Positions 18,095 to 27,561 of a stretch of 64,000 bases of DNA are shown piece by piece. The notes under the pieces were generated by a model. The model ran no database searches, was not told the DNA's origin, and saw only the letters and a list, made by a program, of their open reading frames with translations. This DNA is from Ichthyobacterium seriolicida (lineage in GTDB: Bacteria; Bacteroidota; Bacteroidia; Flavobacteriales; Ichthyobacteriaceae), in NCBI RefSeq assembly GCF_002369955.1, contig NZ_AP014564.1:1534996-1598995 (forward strand), in the 5' to 3' direction. Every line of letters starts with the position of its first letter. The first letter of the stretch is position 1. A program made the position numbers and the translations under genes.

Positions 18095-18278
18095 CTGTTT
18101 AAAGAATATCATGACTATTAAAAAGGAACCGCAACTAAATAATTACTACTATCTTAGCTAAGATATTTGGTTCTCTGTCTTTTGAGGTAGAGAGTAGGAT
18201 AAGTCTTATGGCTAGGACTTTGAATACTGTGGTATTTAGAGGATTCTTGTTTTTTTAACCAATTATATTATTAAAATT

Positions 18279-21200
18279 ATGTTTAAGAAAAATTATTTTA
18301 TAAAGAGTATTATTTTCTCTTTTGTGTTGTTATCGGTAATTATTTTCTCCTGTGAGAAAAATAAGGTTTACCAAGATGATTTAGGTGTATGTATAGATTC
18401 ATTTGCCTTGCTGGATTCTGAAAATGACCAAAAAAATTTAGGTTCTGATATAAAATGTGATATAGATGCTGAGAATTATACTATATCGCTAACAGTTCCT
18501 AGTTCGGCTGAATTAAGAGGCTTAAAGTTTAATATAACCCCATGTGAAGGGGTTAGCATATCTCCTGCTAGTGGAGAAGAAACTGATTTTGAACTTGTTG
18601 AAAAACCTTCTGGAGAGTCTACTGAGGAAGCTTCTGAAGCGTCTTCTGAGGGATCTTCTTCTAAACGTTATAAAAAGATATTTACTTTAACAAAAGGAGA
18701 AAAAAGTCAAGAATATACTGTATATATAACTAAAGAATCAGCGCCAGTTTTATCAAATTTTACTATACAAGCTAATACTAGCAAAGGCATTAAAACTGAT
18801 GTAGGTGCTGTTATAACTGATGACACTGACACTGCTACAGGTAAGATTGTATTAAAAATACCTTATACAGGGACTGCTATTAGTTTAGAAGGATTAACAT
18901 CTATTATCAATGTTCCTGAAGGTTTTACTGTAGATCCAATCGCTGGCACAATAACCGAAAGTATTCAAAGTAAAGAATTTACTTTAACAAAAACTGACAC
19001 AGGTTCTCAAAGAGTTTACACTGTTGAAGCAGTTAAAGGGCCTTTTATTGACACTTTTAAATTTGCTGCTACCAGTGGGAGTACTAATATCGGTATAACT
19101 ACTGAAGTAACAGGGAATATAGATCATACTGCTGGCACTATAACTGTAACAGTTCCTAGTGGTGTCATTTTATCTAATTTAACTTCTACAATCGCAGTGG
19201 GAGAGAACACTAAATCTGAGTTCACTCCTTCTACTCAGACAGATTTTAGTTCTAATGTTCAGTATACAGTAACATCTTCTAATTCTTCAGCTACAGATTT
19301 TACTAAAGAGTATACAGTAATCATAACTAAAGCTTTAGCTAGTGATTGTTCTATTAGTAGTTTTAAATTAGAAAAATCTAAAAATGAAACTAGGATTTTC
19401 GCAGATAGAGTAGGCGTTATTACTGAATCTACTGATACTGATCCTTCTACTATAACATTACACGTGTCTGATGCTGCTACTTTAGATGGTTTAACTCCTA
19501 CAATAGTTCATACAGGGGCTAGTATTACTTCAGGAGATTCTACTACTACTGAAACTACTGATTCTGCCAGCACCAACATTACTACAACTACAGTAAATTA
19601 TACAGTGACTGCTGCAGATGGAAAAACAAAGGTTTATGCGGTAAAATATGTCAAAGACTTATCTTCTAATAATAGAATTTCTGAGTTTAAGTTTACAAAG
19701 AGTGATAGCGATAATACTGGGTTGAAATTAACTAGGTCTTCTGTTGATACTGCTGGGGCTAGAGCTAGTGATGTTGTAATTAGTAATAATAACACTAATA
19801 CTGGTACTGAAACAATATCAGTAAAAGTGTCTACTGCAGCAACCATAACAGCTTTAATTCCTACCATAACTAAGCATGAAAGAGCTACTATAAGTCCAGG
19901 TGTTGCTACTCATGATTATAGCACTAATAATAGTCAGGTTTACATAATAACTGCTGAAGACGGTCAAACAAGAGAGTATACAGTATCTGTTGCTAAAAGT
20001 TTGTCTAATGAAAAGGTTATAAGTACTTTTAAATTTGAGAATTCTCAAAATACTGATAAGAATTTTGGTAGTAGTACGGATTATCCATCAGAAACTATAA
20101 CTTCTACTGGAGATAGGGATGTTGATGTAAGTGTTAAAATTCCAAATGGTGTTACACTAACAGGTCTAAAGCCTACTATAGAACTTAGTGATAATAATGC
20201 TAAAGTAAGTCCAGCAAATCAAATAGAGCAGAGTTTCACGCGTGGTACAGCTGTAGATTATACTGTAACTGCTCAAGATGGTACTACTAGAAAGTATAAA
20301 GTGACTATAGGAGCATTAAGTACAGCGGCGCAGATCACATCCTTTAAAATATTAACAGAAGATCATAATGGTAATTCAAAGATTACACAAGATATGATAG
20401 TAACTCCGACAAGCAATGGAAGTGAATATACAATCGTATTAGATGGAGAAGATAATTCTACTGTGAGTCTTAGTCCTGAAATAGTATTTACTGGTTCTAA
20501 AGTAGAGCCAGCATCTAAAGCGCCTACTACATTTACATATGGTCAAGCGAAAACATATATTGTAACAGCTGAAAATGGTACTACCAAACAATATAGTGTA
20601 ATTGTAAAGTCGTCGAATTCTAAGATGAAATCTTTTAAGTTTAAAACTGGTAGTAATAGCACTGGAAAAATTGTTCAAGATGTAACAGGAATTATAGATC
20701 ATGATGCTAAAACAGTAACTGTAAAAGTTCCTTACAATGCAGTTGTCACGGCTTTAACTCCTGAAGTATTAGGAAATAATGGCTCTACAGTTACACTTAA
20801 AACAGGAGGAGTAGATGCTAATACAGAACAAAATTTTAGTAGTCAAAAAACTTATACAGTTACTGCTCAAGATGGAACTACAAGCGATTACGCTGTAACT
20901 GTAACTAAAGAAGTAGAACCTACTATATCTGAGTTTAAATTTACTACTGCTTCCAACGGGAGTAAAAATCTTGGTAGTACTGATATAATAGGTGAGATTA
21001 CTAATAATACTGGAGACACACCAGGAGAGATAATTCTTAAAGTTCCTCATAATGCAAGTTTAGATGTATTAACTCCAACTGTTACAGGAACTTCTACTTC
21101 TGGCTTTAGCGTGTATAAAGGGGCAACTGGTACTGAAGTAGCTAATGCTTCTAATAATTTCGAGAATTCTCACAGTACTCCTAAAGAATACAGTGCAGTG

Positions 21201-22196
21201 GATGCTGCTGGAGGGAGGAAGGTGTATAATGTGAGAGTTTATAAAGAGCCTGCCATAACGGAGTTTAAGTTTACTAAAACTGCAAATTCAGGAGCTAGTT
21301 TTCCAGATAGTCCAACTGAATATACTGCTTCGACTATTACTCAAAATGGGATATCAGAAAATGGAACTATAACAATTACAGTTGCTAATACAGTTAATGT
21401 AACAGAATTAAAAAAAGCTACTATTACTAGTGAAAATATTGATACTTCTAATCCTGTAGATATAAGTTTTACAGGTTCTGCTTCTACTTATTCTGCAACT
21501 ATTACAGTTGCAAATAAGGATTTATCTGGATTTAATAAAACCTATACAGTTAATTTAACTAAAGAAGCAGCGCCAAAGTTGACAAGCTTTAAAATAAACG
21601 CTAATTCTGGTAAAGGTATTCAAAATGAGGTAAGTGCTGAATTTACGCATCCTAGTGCTAGTGATGGAAAAGGTGGGAAGATAATGTTAAAATTTCCAAA
21701 GAATAATGAACATGCTTTTGATTTAACAGAGTTAAGTTATACTGAGACCGCCAGTACAGGAGCTACTTTAACTCCTGCTAGTAAAATTTCAGAAGATATT
21801 ACTGCTGGGAATAGTAAAATTACTCTAACAACTACTCTAGGTTCTACCTCAGAATATACCGTAGAAGCAGTTAAGGGGCCTTATATTAGTAAGTTTGACT
21901 TTAAAACAGATACTAGTGGTGGTACTAATACAAGTATAACTGCTGATGTTGACGGGACAATTGATCATGCTAATAATACTATAAAACTAGTGCTTCCTAG
22001 TACGGTTACGGAAGACTTAACAGCAATACAGCTAACTCCTACAATTGAATTGGGAGATAGCGGTACTAGTACTATTGAGCCTGCTAGTGGGACTGAGCAA
22101 ACTTTCACTAGTGGGAGCGCTACGTATACAGTAAAAAATTCTAGTGATACAACCTTTATTAAAACATATACTGTAACTGTAACTAAACAAAACTAG
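18279..22196 (+). CDS. giant surface lipoprotein with 12 DUF5018-like modules
   Basis: A 1305-residue predicted lipoprotein: signal peptide with lipobox IIFSC (Cys25), then twelve modules of about 95-110 residues. Each module opens with a strand of the type I+xFKF, has a GxI...ITVxVP core, an LTPTI turn, and ends YTVTAQDGTTxxYxVTV. This pattern resembles DUF5018-like repeats in Bacteroidetes lipoproteins and is Ig- or cadherin-like in character. Modules 2-3 (about residues 160-365) are closely related to modules 11-12. No catalytic motif or LPXTG-type anchor is seen. A Ser/Glu-rich insert lies in module 1. Role unknown; an exposed stalk or adhesin-like structure is an inference. It is flanked by IS1182 upstream and IS relics downstream. 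Confidence 0.85.
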   Translation: MFKKNYFIKSIIFSFVLLSVIIFSCEKNKVYQDDLGVCIDSFALLDSENDQKNLGSDIKCDIDAENYTISLTVPSSAELRGLKFNITPCEGVSISPASGEETDFELVEKPSGESTEEASEASSEGSSSKRYKKIFTLTKGEKSQEYTVYITKESAPVLSNFTIQANTSKGIKTDVGAVITDDTDTATGKIVLKIPYTGTAISLEGLTSIINVPEGFTVDPIAGTITESIQSKEFTLTKTDTGSQRVYTVEAVKGPFIDTFKFAATSGSTNIGITTEVTGNIDHTAGTITVTVPSGVILSNLTSTIAVGENTKSEFTPSTQTDFSSNVQYTVTSSNSSATDFTKEYTVIITKALASDCSISSFKLEKSKNETRIFADRVGVITESTDTDPSTITLHVSDAATLDGLTPTIVHTGASITSGDSTTTETTDSASTNITTTTVNYTVTAADGKTKVYAVKYVKDLSSNNRISEFKFTKSDSDNTGLKLTRSSVDTAGARASDVVISNNNTNTGTETISVKVSTAATITALIPTITKHERATISPGVATHDYSTNNSQVYIITAEDGQTREYTVSVAKSLSNEKVISTFKFENSQNTDKNFGSSTDYPSETITSTGDRDVDVSVKIPNGVTLTGLKPTIELSDNNAKVSPANQIEQSFTRGTAVDYTVTAQDGTTRKYKVTIGALSTAAQITSFKILTEDHNGNSKITQDMIVTPTSNGSEYTIVLDGEDNSTVSLSPEIVFTGSKVEPASKAPTTFTYGQAKTYIVTAENGTTKQYSVIVKSSNSKMKSFKFKTGSNSTGKIVQDVTGIIDHDAKTVTVKVPYNAVVTALTPEVLGNNGSTVTLKTGGVDANTEQNFSSQKTYTVTAQDGTTSDYAVTVTKEVEPTISEFKFTTASNGSKNLGSTDIIGEITNNTGDTPGEIILKVPHNASLDVLTPTVTGTSTSGFSVYKGATGTEVANASNNFENSHSTPKEYSAVDAAGGRKVYNVRVYKEPAITEFKFTKTANSGASFPDSPTEYTASTITQNGISENGTITITVANTVNVTELKKATITSENIDTSNPVDISFTGSASTYSATITVANKDLSGFNKTYTVNLTKEAAPKLTSFKINANSGKGIQNEVSAEFTHPSASDGKGGKIMLKFPKNNEHAFDLTELSYTETASTGATLTPASKISEDITAGNSKITLTTTLGSTSEYTVEAVKGPYISKFDFKTDTSGGTNTSITADVDGTIDHANNTIKLVLPSTVTEDLTAIQLTPTIELGDSGTSTIEPASGTEQTFTSGSATYTVKNSSDTTFIKTYTVTVTKQN

Positions 22197-22235
22197 TTAG
22201 AACTAATAGAATTATTATTTCAACTTTAATCTAAG

Positions 22236-22405
22236 AGTAAGCCGTCTCATTAATGAAATGAGGCGTTTTTTTTTATTTTTGGTATTTAGCCCTACATTTT
22301 AGTTTCTTTTTAAAAGAAAGTTGTTTTTTCATACTAACCTTTTTCGAAGATTGTGTGCTAAAGTATGTAATCTAAATTTTAATTCTGCTTTTTTAATCCC
22401 TTTAT
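22236..22405 (-). mobile_element. IS1182-type left-end relic, doubling as terminator of the giant lipoprotein gene
   Basis: Forty bp after the lipoprotein stop codon, the sequence repeats the left terminus of the IS1182 element at 16358: the hairpin gccgtctcattaatgaaatg with aggcg and T9, then ggtatttag, tacatttta, and the segment encoding the transposase C terminus (ttcgaagattgtgtg to gcttttttaatccctttat). It breaks off near 22405. As a plus-strand hairpin followed by nine T it should also terminate the upstream gene. About 170 bp of a 1.7-kb element remain. Confidence 0.8.
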
Positions 22406-22440
22406 ACTTAGTTCGATTAATAATTACTTAGGGTAATTAA

Positions 22441-22650
22441 CCTAGATTATTCATGGTTTGTATTTCAATTTGAATATAAAGTGTTATTTTTAGAGGGTTT
22501 CAACCAAAAATAACCACTTTAGATATAGCCCAAAAATGAGGAATAAAAATATACCATTTATAACTCTGAGTTCATTAGTGACTACTTATAAATACTGGAT
22601 AAAGCGATAGATTCTATCCAAAAAAATCATACGACTGTGAATAATCTGGG
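22441..22650 (+). mobile_element. MITE of IS1380-type origin, copy C (210 bp, complete)
   Basis: Bounded by TTAA (22437-22440 and 22651-22654). Ends are CCTAGATTATTCATGG and, inward on the other strand, CCCAGATTATTCACAG. Its left 110 bp resemble the left end of the full IS1380-type element at 39512, including the ATGAGGAATAAAAA that is the transposase start there. A 24-codon open frame follows (MRNKNIPFI...YWIKR). It is near-identical to the copy at 38077. Confidence 0.85.
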
Positions 22651-22663
22651 TTAACAAAAAAAA

Positions 22664-22717
22664 TAAGGAAAAAATATCACGTCTAATCTATTTTAATATG
22701 ACTATAAATAATCCAGG
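22664..22717 (+). mobile_element. right-end relic of the IS1380-type element
   Basis: Fifty-four bp matching the right terminus of the IS1380-type element (41059-41112) with a few substitutions: aaggaaaaaatatcacg, tctaatctatttta and the terminal inverted repeat tataaataatccagg, followed by TTGA in place of TTAA. Nothing else of that copy is recognised, except possibly the ttcgatta motif just left of the MITE. The rest of the 22197-22860 gap holds no gene. Confidence 0.75.
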
Positions 22718-22860
22718 TTGAGTTTTTTAAAAAAACAAATGGCCATAATTTTCACTAAAAAACTAAAACAGTGATAGTTTATTTACATATAGCTAGGGAA
22801 AAATATTACTCAATATAATTTAAAAATAAATAATTCCTTAATTCAATTGATAAGATAAAC

Positions 22861-24129
22861 TCAATACCCTAGCTCATTGAGAACATTTATAGCAGTTTTA
22901 TCATTAGTATTCAGTCTATTATAGTATATAAGAGACTGGTCGGATAAGTTGGTAAAAATACCGTCTATGAACATACTCCTCTTGGGAATTAGTTTGAGAT
23001 TTTTTTTAGGCTTACGAGATTTATTTTCAAATCTACTTTGATTGTCTGTATAATAATAATCTCCATTGTATCTTTTCAACTGATCGTCAGTATCAAAAGA
23101 ATAAGCATGTACTAACATTTGAGCCTTATGTATCATCTCACACATCCAAGGCTCACATAAATCATCATAATTATTAGGAGCACCAGCTATGCTAACTCCC
23201 ATTATATGAACGTTGTTTTCCACAGAAAAATTTATATTATCCGCAAAAGAATCTGCACTGCCCTTGCCCACCATATCATCCTTCCACAACAACAGACATT
23301 TAGGTATACCTGAAAGATACTTTTCTAAATTTTTTATACTCTCACGGGAAAAAGACTGTAAAATCACTCTGCCATTAGTATTAGCTACACCAACCTTATT
23401 CGAAAAAACAGGAATCTCCTTAGGGCTGTCTGTAACCAACCATCCCATTTTTTTAATTTCCGCCTTTAAAACCTCTTCTATCCCTTTGAATAATTGAGGT
23501 TCTTTAGTTTCCATATAAACCCCTGGCCTATGGCCATTGTCATATGGATCTTTTTCATACAGGTAGTGACCTTCCCTTCCAATTCTTTTATCTTTTAAAG
23601 GAAGTCCTTTTTCATCTCGTTTTATTCTGTACCCTTCAGCTATCATAAACACATCCTCAAGGGTAGATATTTTTTGATTTACAAAGGATTTTCTAGCATT
23701 TTTAGGTTTTTCTTTATTAAACCAAGATCCCGCATCTAAATTTCTCAATTCCTCAAGAGTGAATTTACTAGTATTGTAATTAGCTCTATCGGGATAAACC
23801 TCTTTTATATTAGTAGTTCTATTCAGATTATCATCGTGCAAGGCTAATAAGACACCATCTTTGGTCATCTGCACATCTACCTCTATATAATCGGCTCCAA
23901 TATTTCTAGCCCATCTAAAAGCTGCTTCTGTCTCTTCAGGCGCCCAAAAAGTAGTTCCTCTGTGGGCTATTACAGGATCTGCCTTTACGTAATCCCTAAC
24001 CTTCAAAGCAGAAGGTGATAACTTCTTTAAGGGTAATTTATTCGAGTCTACAGAATCGTAATCCTGCCCCAATGCAATAAACGAATTAACCATAAACATA
24101 CCAATGATTACAGGCGATAAATATTTCAT
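22861..24129 (-). CDS. exported glycerophosphodiester phosphodiesterase family protein
   Basis: Cleaves glycerophosphodiesters to glycerol 3-phosphate and an alcohol, probably in the periplasm. The 422-residue protein has a signal peptide (MKYLSPVIIGMFMVNSFIALG). Catalytic signatures are IAHRGTTFWAPEET (His56-Arg57), YIEVDVQMTKDG (Glu83, Asp85) and LALHDDNLNRTT (His98), with ETKEPQLF further on as the usual metal-binding Glu. At 422 residues it is longer than the minimal 250-residue GDPD domain, with an extended C-terminal half ending in NVLNELGY. It lies 28 bp downstream of rpmF on the same strand. Confidence 0.9.
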   Translation of the reverse strand: MKYLSPVIIGMFMVNSFIALGQDYDSVDSNKLPLKKLSPSALKVRDYVKADPVIAHRGTTFWAPEETEAAFRWARNIGADYIEVDVQMTKDGVLLALHDDNLNRTTNIKEVYPDRANYNTSKFTLEELRNLDAGSWFNKEKPKNARKSFVNQKISTLEDVFMIAEGYRIKRDEKGLPLKDKRIGREGHYLYEKDPYDNGHRPGVYMETKEPQLFKGIEEVLKAEIKKMGWLVTDSPKEIPVFSNKVGVANTNGRVILQSFSRESIKNLEKYLSGIPKCLLLWKDDMVGKGSADSFADNINFSVENNVHIMGVSIAGAPNNYDDLCEPWMCEMIHKAQMLVHAYSFDTDDQLKRYNGDYYYTDNQSRFENKSRKPKKNLKLIPKRSMFIDGIFTNLSDQSLIYYNRLNTNDKTAINVLNELGY

Positions 24130-24157
24130 AATTAAATAACTGAATGAGAAAAGAAAT

Positions 24158-24352
24158 CTAGACTACAGCATCGTCTTTAGTCATGACTACCTTACCCCTG
24201 TAATACAATTTACCTTCAAACCAGTGAGCTCTATGAGACAAATGTGCCTCTCCTGTAGTAGGACATATTCCGAAAGTAGGTGACTCAGCTTTGTAATGAG
24301 TTCTTCTTTTATCTCTTCTCTGTTTAGAGGTCTTTCTTTTAGGATGTGCCAT
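24158..24352 (-). CDS. rpmF: 50S ribosomal protein L32
   Basis: Large-subunit ribosomal protein of 64 residues. It opens [20 protein letters not shown], unmistakable for Bacteroidetes bL32, followed by [20 protein letters not shown] and a short tail. Only one cysteine of the zinc ribbon is present, so this is the zinc-free form usual in the phylum. It follows the DUF177 gene by 16 bp, the classical yceD-rpmF pairing. Confidence 0.97.
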   Translation of the reverse strand: MAHPKRKTSKQRRDKRRTHYKAESPTFGICPTTGEAHLSHRAHWFEGKLYYRGKVVMTKDDAVV

Positions 24353-24368
24353 TTTTTATATAATTTTT

Positions 24369-24884
24369 TTAGTTTAATATTCTTTTTAATTTATCCCAAC
24401 GGGGATCTGTTATTTCAACTTTTTTACTTTCAAAATCTTCTTGTGAAGAATAAAAATCTTCGGTGTAATTCTTAATTTTAGGATGAACTCTTTTCATAGG
24501 TAAAGAAAGCACTATTAGTTCGTATATATATTGAGATATATCTAATGCGTGTACGTTGTGAGGCACTACGATCATATCTTGATAATCATCATTGAAAGCA
24601 TCTCCGAATTTGATTAAAAATTCCATATCATTTTGTACAGGAAGAAGAAAATGCTCTTGAGAAATATCACACGGAACTCCTAATTCTCCCTTTAAATTTA
24701 TATACATCTTTACAGTATTGACGTGTTTTTTTACACACACCTCAACTCTGACATTCATTTTTGATATATCCCCTACATAGCCTTTAAACTCTAAAAAAGA
24801 TTCGTTCAAATCGAATATGTAAACAGAATCATTTAGATTTAAGTTTACTAATCTGATTACACAAGAGTGGTCTAGCCTTTTCAT
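24369..24884 (-). CDS. DUF177 (YceD) family protein
   Basis: A 171-residue protein of the YceD/DUF177 family, which has a conserved link to 23S rRNA accumulation in plants and bacteria. It contains FLEFKGYVGDISKMNVRVEV, LKGELGVPCDISQEHFLLP (the usual CxxC is reduced to one Cys), an acidic stretch with the IYELIVLSLPMKRVHP segment, and the family-typical DPRWDKLKRIL at the C terminus. Adjacent to rpmF. First gene of a probable yceD-rpmF-GDPD transcript. Confidence 0.88.
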   Translation of the reverse strand: MKRLDHSCVIRLVNLNLNDSVYIFDLNESFLEFKGYVGDISKMNVRVEVCVKKHVNTVKMYINLKGELGVPCDISQEHFLLPVQNDMEFLIKFGDAFNDDYQDMIVVPHNVHALDISQYIYELIVLSLPMKRVHPKIKNYTEDFYSSQEDFESKKVEITDPRWDKLKRILN

Positions 24885-25193
24885 ACTCAGAGAGTATTTT
24901 ATAAAAAATCTAATACTCGGGGCAAAAATAACTAAAAAAATAAGAAAATAGATACTAAAAAAACTAATGTCTAAAATTTTACTTTTTCAATTTCCTATTT
25001 AGATATTATCTATTTCAAGGCGTTTTTTTTTGACTAAGAATAGAACTGTTTTTCTCAGAGAAATAAAAAAACTTCGCAGAAAAAAAGCTCAACTAAAATA
25101 AAACTACAGCTTTAGTCTTTTAATTTTGAATCAAAAGCTTACTTATACATTTATGCTGTTGATGTTTATTTTTTAACCTTATTTTGAATTAAA
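24885..25193. other. 309-bp AT-rich intergenic region
   Basis: Between divergent genes (the DUF177 gene leftward, the lipoprotein relic rightward). It contains long A and T runs and probably both promoters, but I see no convincing gene, RNA or repeat in it. Confidence 0.5.
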
Positions 25194-25388
25194 ATGAAAA
25201 GAAATTTATTTAAAAACACTTTATCATTATTAACTATTTGGTTAGTTGTTTTCTCTTGTTCTAAACCAGCTGAGGAAGCTAAAGAAGAAATAATACAATT
25301 GGAAGCGAATACTGAAAATAAAGAAGCTGTCTCAAAACTGATACAGCCTCTTCTTTTTGTTTTTCAAACCTTTTTTATTTTTTATTGA
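25194..25388 (+). pseudogene. 5' relic of a small lipoprotein gene
   Basis: The first 45 or so residues are a lipoprotein start: signal MKRNLFKNTLSLLTIWLVVF, lipobox FSC (Cys22), then an acidic segment ending NTEN. This closely resembles the N termini of the array lipoproteins at 31183-37135 (MKTNKIFKNILSLLT...FSCNK). The frame then runs into an IS1182-like terminal hairpin (25321 onward) and ends after a hydrophobic tail read from the hairpin and T runs. Its last 14 bp overlap the end of the convergent exonuclease gene. It is best read as a larger lipoprotein gene cut off by an IS end; whether the 64-residue product is made is unknown. Confidence 0.7.
25321..25358 (+). terminator. IS1182-like terminal hairpin acting as a terminator
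   Basis: AAGAAGCTGT pairs with ACAGCCTCTT (one mismatch) and is followed by T-rich sequence. It matches the right terminus of the IS1182 element (18050-18094) read on the other strand over about 40 bp, with eight changed bases in the loop. It would terminate rightward transcription. Confidence 0.65.
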
Positions 25389-26145
25389 AATTTTTTAAGC
25401 GTATTTCGGTCAATATTTTTTTTGTGTAAAGTGGAAAATCAGAGTTCTGTATCCAGGAGAAATAGCCTTTGTCTTTTTCTAATATTTCCAATACTCTGAG
25501 TCCTTTGTATTTTCCAAAGTTGAATATTTCAAAATCTTGATCGTCTAAACCTATGAATCCAGCTAGATCTACACTTCTATTGTGTTGTGAAAATTCACTT
25601 AAAAAGTCCATTTCATTTTTCAATTCTGGGTAGTGATCTAATTGAGATTTTAAGATTTCGTACGTAGCCTGAGTATCGGCTTGTGCAGAATGTGCATTTG
25701 ATAGTTCTTTTTTGCAATAGAACTTATAAGCAGCCGAGAGAGTTCTCTGTTCCATCTTGTGGAAGATATTTTGAACATCTATGCTCTTTCTATTTTTCAT
25801 GCTGAAATCTTCTCCAGCTCTTAAAAATTCCTCGGCTAAGAGAGGTATGTCGAACTTATTAGAATTATAGCCACATAGGTCAGAATTTTTGATCATTTTT
25901 TTTATCTCTGGCAATATATCTTTAAACGTGGGTTTATCAGCCACATCTTCATTTGTTATATTGTGTACCTTAATGGACTCTTCAGGGATTACTACAGTTG
26001 GATTTACCAACCAAGTTTTACTCTCTTGAGTTGAGTCGACTAGTATTTTTAGTATAGATATTTCTATTATTCTGTCTTTAGAAATATTAGTTCCTGTCGT
26101 TTCTAAGTCGAAAAAACAAATGGGTTTAGTTATGTTTAAGTCCAT
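25375..26145 (-). CDS. DnaQ-type 3'-5' exonuclease with C-terminal FGKYKG domain
   Basis: DEDDh exonuclease of 256 residues. ExoI motif FFDLETTGTNISKDRI (Asp13, Glu15), ExoII region GYNSNKFDIPLLAEEF, ExoIII AHSAQADTQATYEIL with the catalytic His and Asp. After residue 200 it carries a second small domain, IFNFGKYKGLRVLEIL and GYFSWIQNSDFP, of the DUF3820-like type that often follows such exonucleases in Bacteroidetes. It could be a proofreading subunit-like or repair nuclease; it is too short and differently fused to be the DNA polymerase III epsilon of proteobacteria. Its 3' end overlaps the lipoprotein relic. Confidence 0.88.
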   Translation of the reverse strand: MDLNITKPICFFDLETTGTNISKDRIIEISILKILVDSTQESKTWLVNPTVVIPEESIKVHNITNEDVADKPTFKDILPEIKKMIKNSDLCGYNSNKFDIPLLAEEFLRAGEDFSMKNRKSIDVQNIFHKMEQRTLSAAYKFYCKKELSNAHSAQADTQATYEILKSQLDHYPELKNEMDFLSEFSQHNRSVDLAGFIGLDDQDFEIFNFGKYKGLRVLEILEKDKGYFSWIQNSDFPLYTKKILTEIRLKNFNKK

Positions 26146-26198
26146 AATTATTTAGTGATTTTTATTTTTAAAACGAGACTTGCCCAAGAAGGCATTTT

Positions 26199-27527
26199 TT
26201 ATTCTGTATAGTATTTATCTGCTATTGAAATTATCTGCGAAAGTATATCTATTCCTTCATCTACTTCTGTCTTAGAAATACAAAGAGGAGGAGCTATGAA
26301 TATAAAATTCCATCTGATTATGGTAAACATATTCAACTTTTTCATCTTATCTACCATTAGATTGTTTACTTTCATCTCCAGTGGAGATGCATTCCAAGGT
26401 GTAGTAGGTTCTTTTGTTTTTCTGTTTTTAACCAATTCTATACAACCCAATAATCCAGTATTTCTAAAGTCTCCTATAGATGGATGTTTCTCTGCCAATT
26501 CCTTGACTTTTTCTTCTATGTATCTTCCCATGACACTTGCGTTTTCCACCAAATTATTTTCCTCTATTATAGATATATTTTCCAGAGCGGCAGCACAAGA
26601 CACAGCGTGTGAGGAATAGGTAAGACCCAAGGGCAGGGAGATATCATCAAAATAATCGGCTATTTTATCTGTTACTACTACAGCTCCTAGAGGTAAATAC
26701 CCAGATGTTAATCCTTTAGCTAAGCACATGATATCAGGTGTGGTATTGTGATGATCTATAGCGAACATCTTACCAGTTCTTCCAAATCCACTCATAACTT
26801 CGTCATCTATTAAAAGTATTCCGTATTTGTCGGCTATCTCTCTTAAACCTTTCCAATAAAAAGGAGGATATTTGATACATCCTGAAGAACCTGATTCCCC
26901 TTCAAATAATAATGCTGCTATGCTGTTAGGATTTTCAAATTCTATGACTCTATTCAAATGTTTTAAGGCCATTTCTCCACATTCTTCAATAGAGGAAGTG
27001 TTCCAAGGACATCGGTACGCGTAAGGGTTCTCTACGTGTAATACGTTTGGCATAGATTGACTATCAACTGCAAATTTTCTAGGATCTCCACTGGCAGATA
27101 TAGAGCCGTAAGTAGAACCGTGATAAGATCTATAATGCGTGATTATTTTATGTCTTCCAGTATAGACTCTAGCTATTTTGATAGCATTTTCTATGGATTC
27201 CGTGCCGCCTAATGTAAAAAAGCTCTTGGTGAGATTGCCAGGGGTTATTTCAAACAATTTTTTTCCTAGTTTCTCTCTGGGATCCGTCATAAATCCAGGA
27301 TTGACATAAGATACTTTTTGCATTTGATTGACTATAGCATCAGTTATTCTCTTATTTCCATGGCCTATATTTACACCGATTAATTGAGATGAAAAATCTA
27401 TTATTTTATTTCCATTGGAGTCATATATGTAAACACCTTCTGCTCTGTCTATTTTTATTGGATTTAATCCTTTTTGTTTAGACCAGGAAAATAATGTGTA
27501 GTTATTGTTTTCAATCATTTTGCACAA
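26199..27527 (-). CDS. class III (omega) aminotransferase
   Basis: PLP-dependent aminotransferase of 442 residues. Motifs are FFTLGGTESIENAIKIAR (substrate and phosphate binding), YRSYHGSTYGSISASGDPR, the PLP-ring segment ILLIDDEVMSGFGRTGKMFA with the conserved Asp, and LAKGLTSGYLPLGAVVV with the Schiff-base lysine. The C terminus ends LGCIELVKNR...FIFIAPPLCISKTEVDEG. The pattern is nearest to taurine- or beta-alanine-pyruvate-type enzymes, but the substrate cannot be read. Start could be Met1 or Met4 (MCKM). It lies 53 bp downstream... in transcription order it follows lpxK after 34 bp and precedes the exonuclease. Confidence 0.88.
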   Translation of the reverse strand: MCKMIENNNYTLFSWSKQKGLNPIKIDRAEGVYIYDSNGNKIIDFSSQLIGVNIGHGNKRITDAIVNQMQKVSYVNPGFMTDPREKLGKKLFEITPGNLTKSFFTLGGTESIENAIKIARVYTGRHKIITHYRSYHGSTYGSISASGDPRKFAVDSQSMPNVLHVENPYAYRCPWNTSSIEECGEMALKHLNRVIEFENPNSIAALLFEGESGSSGCIKYPPFYWKGLREIADKYGILLIDDEVMSGFGRTGKMFAIDHHNTTPDIMCLAKGLTSGYLPLGAVVVTDKIADYFDDISLPLGLTYSSHAVSCAAALENISIIEENNLVENASVMGRYIEEKVKELAEKHPSIGDFRNTGLLGCIELVKNRKTKEPTTPWNASPLEMKVNNLMVDKMKKLNMFTIIRWNFIFIAPPLCISKTEVDEGIDILSQIISIADKYYTE

Positions 27528-27561
27528 TTTATTTTTTAAATCAAAAAAAGTATAAGACAGA

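Noticed and set aside
18095-18278. Possible small RNA or riboswitch upstream of the giant lipoprotein gene
   Set aside because: There are short self-complementary words, but no recognised RNA fold or extended stem.
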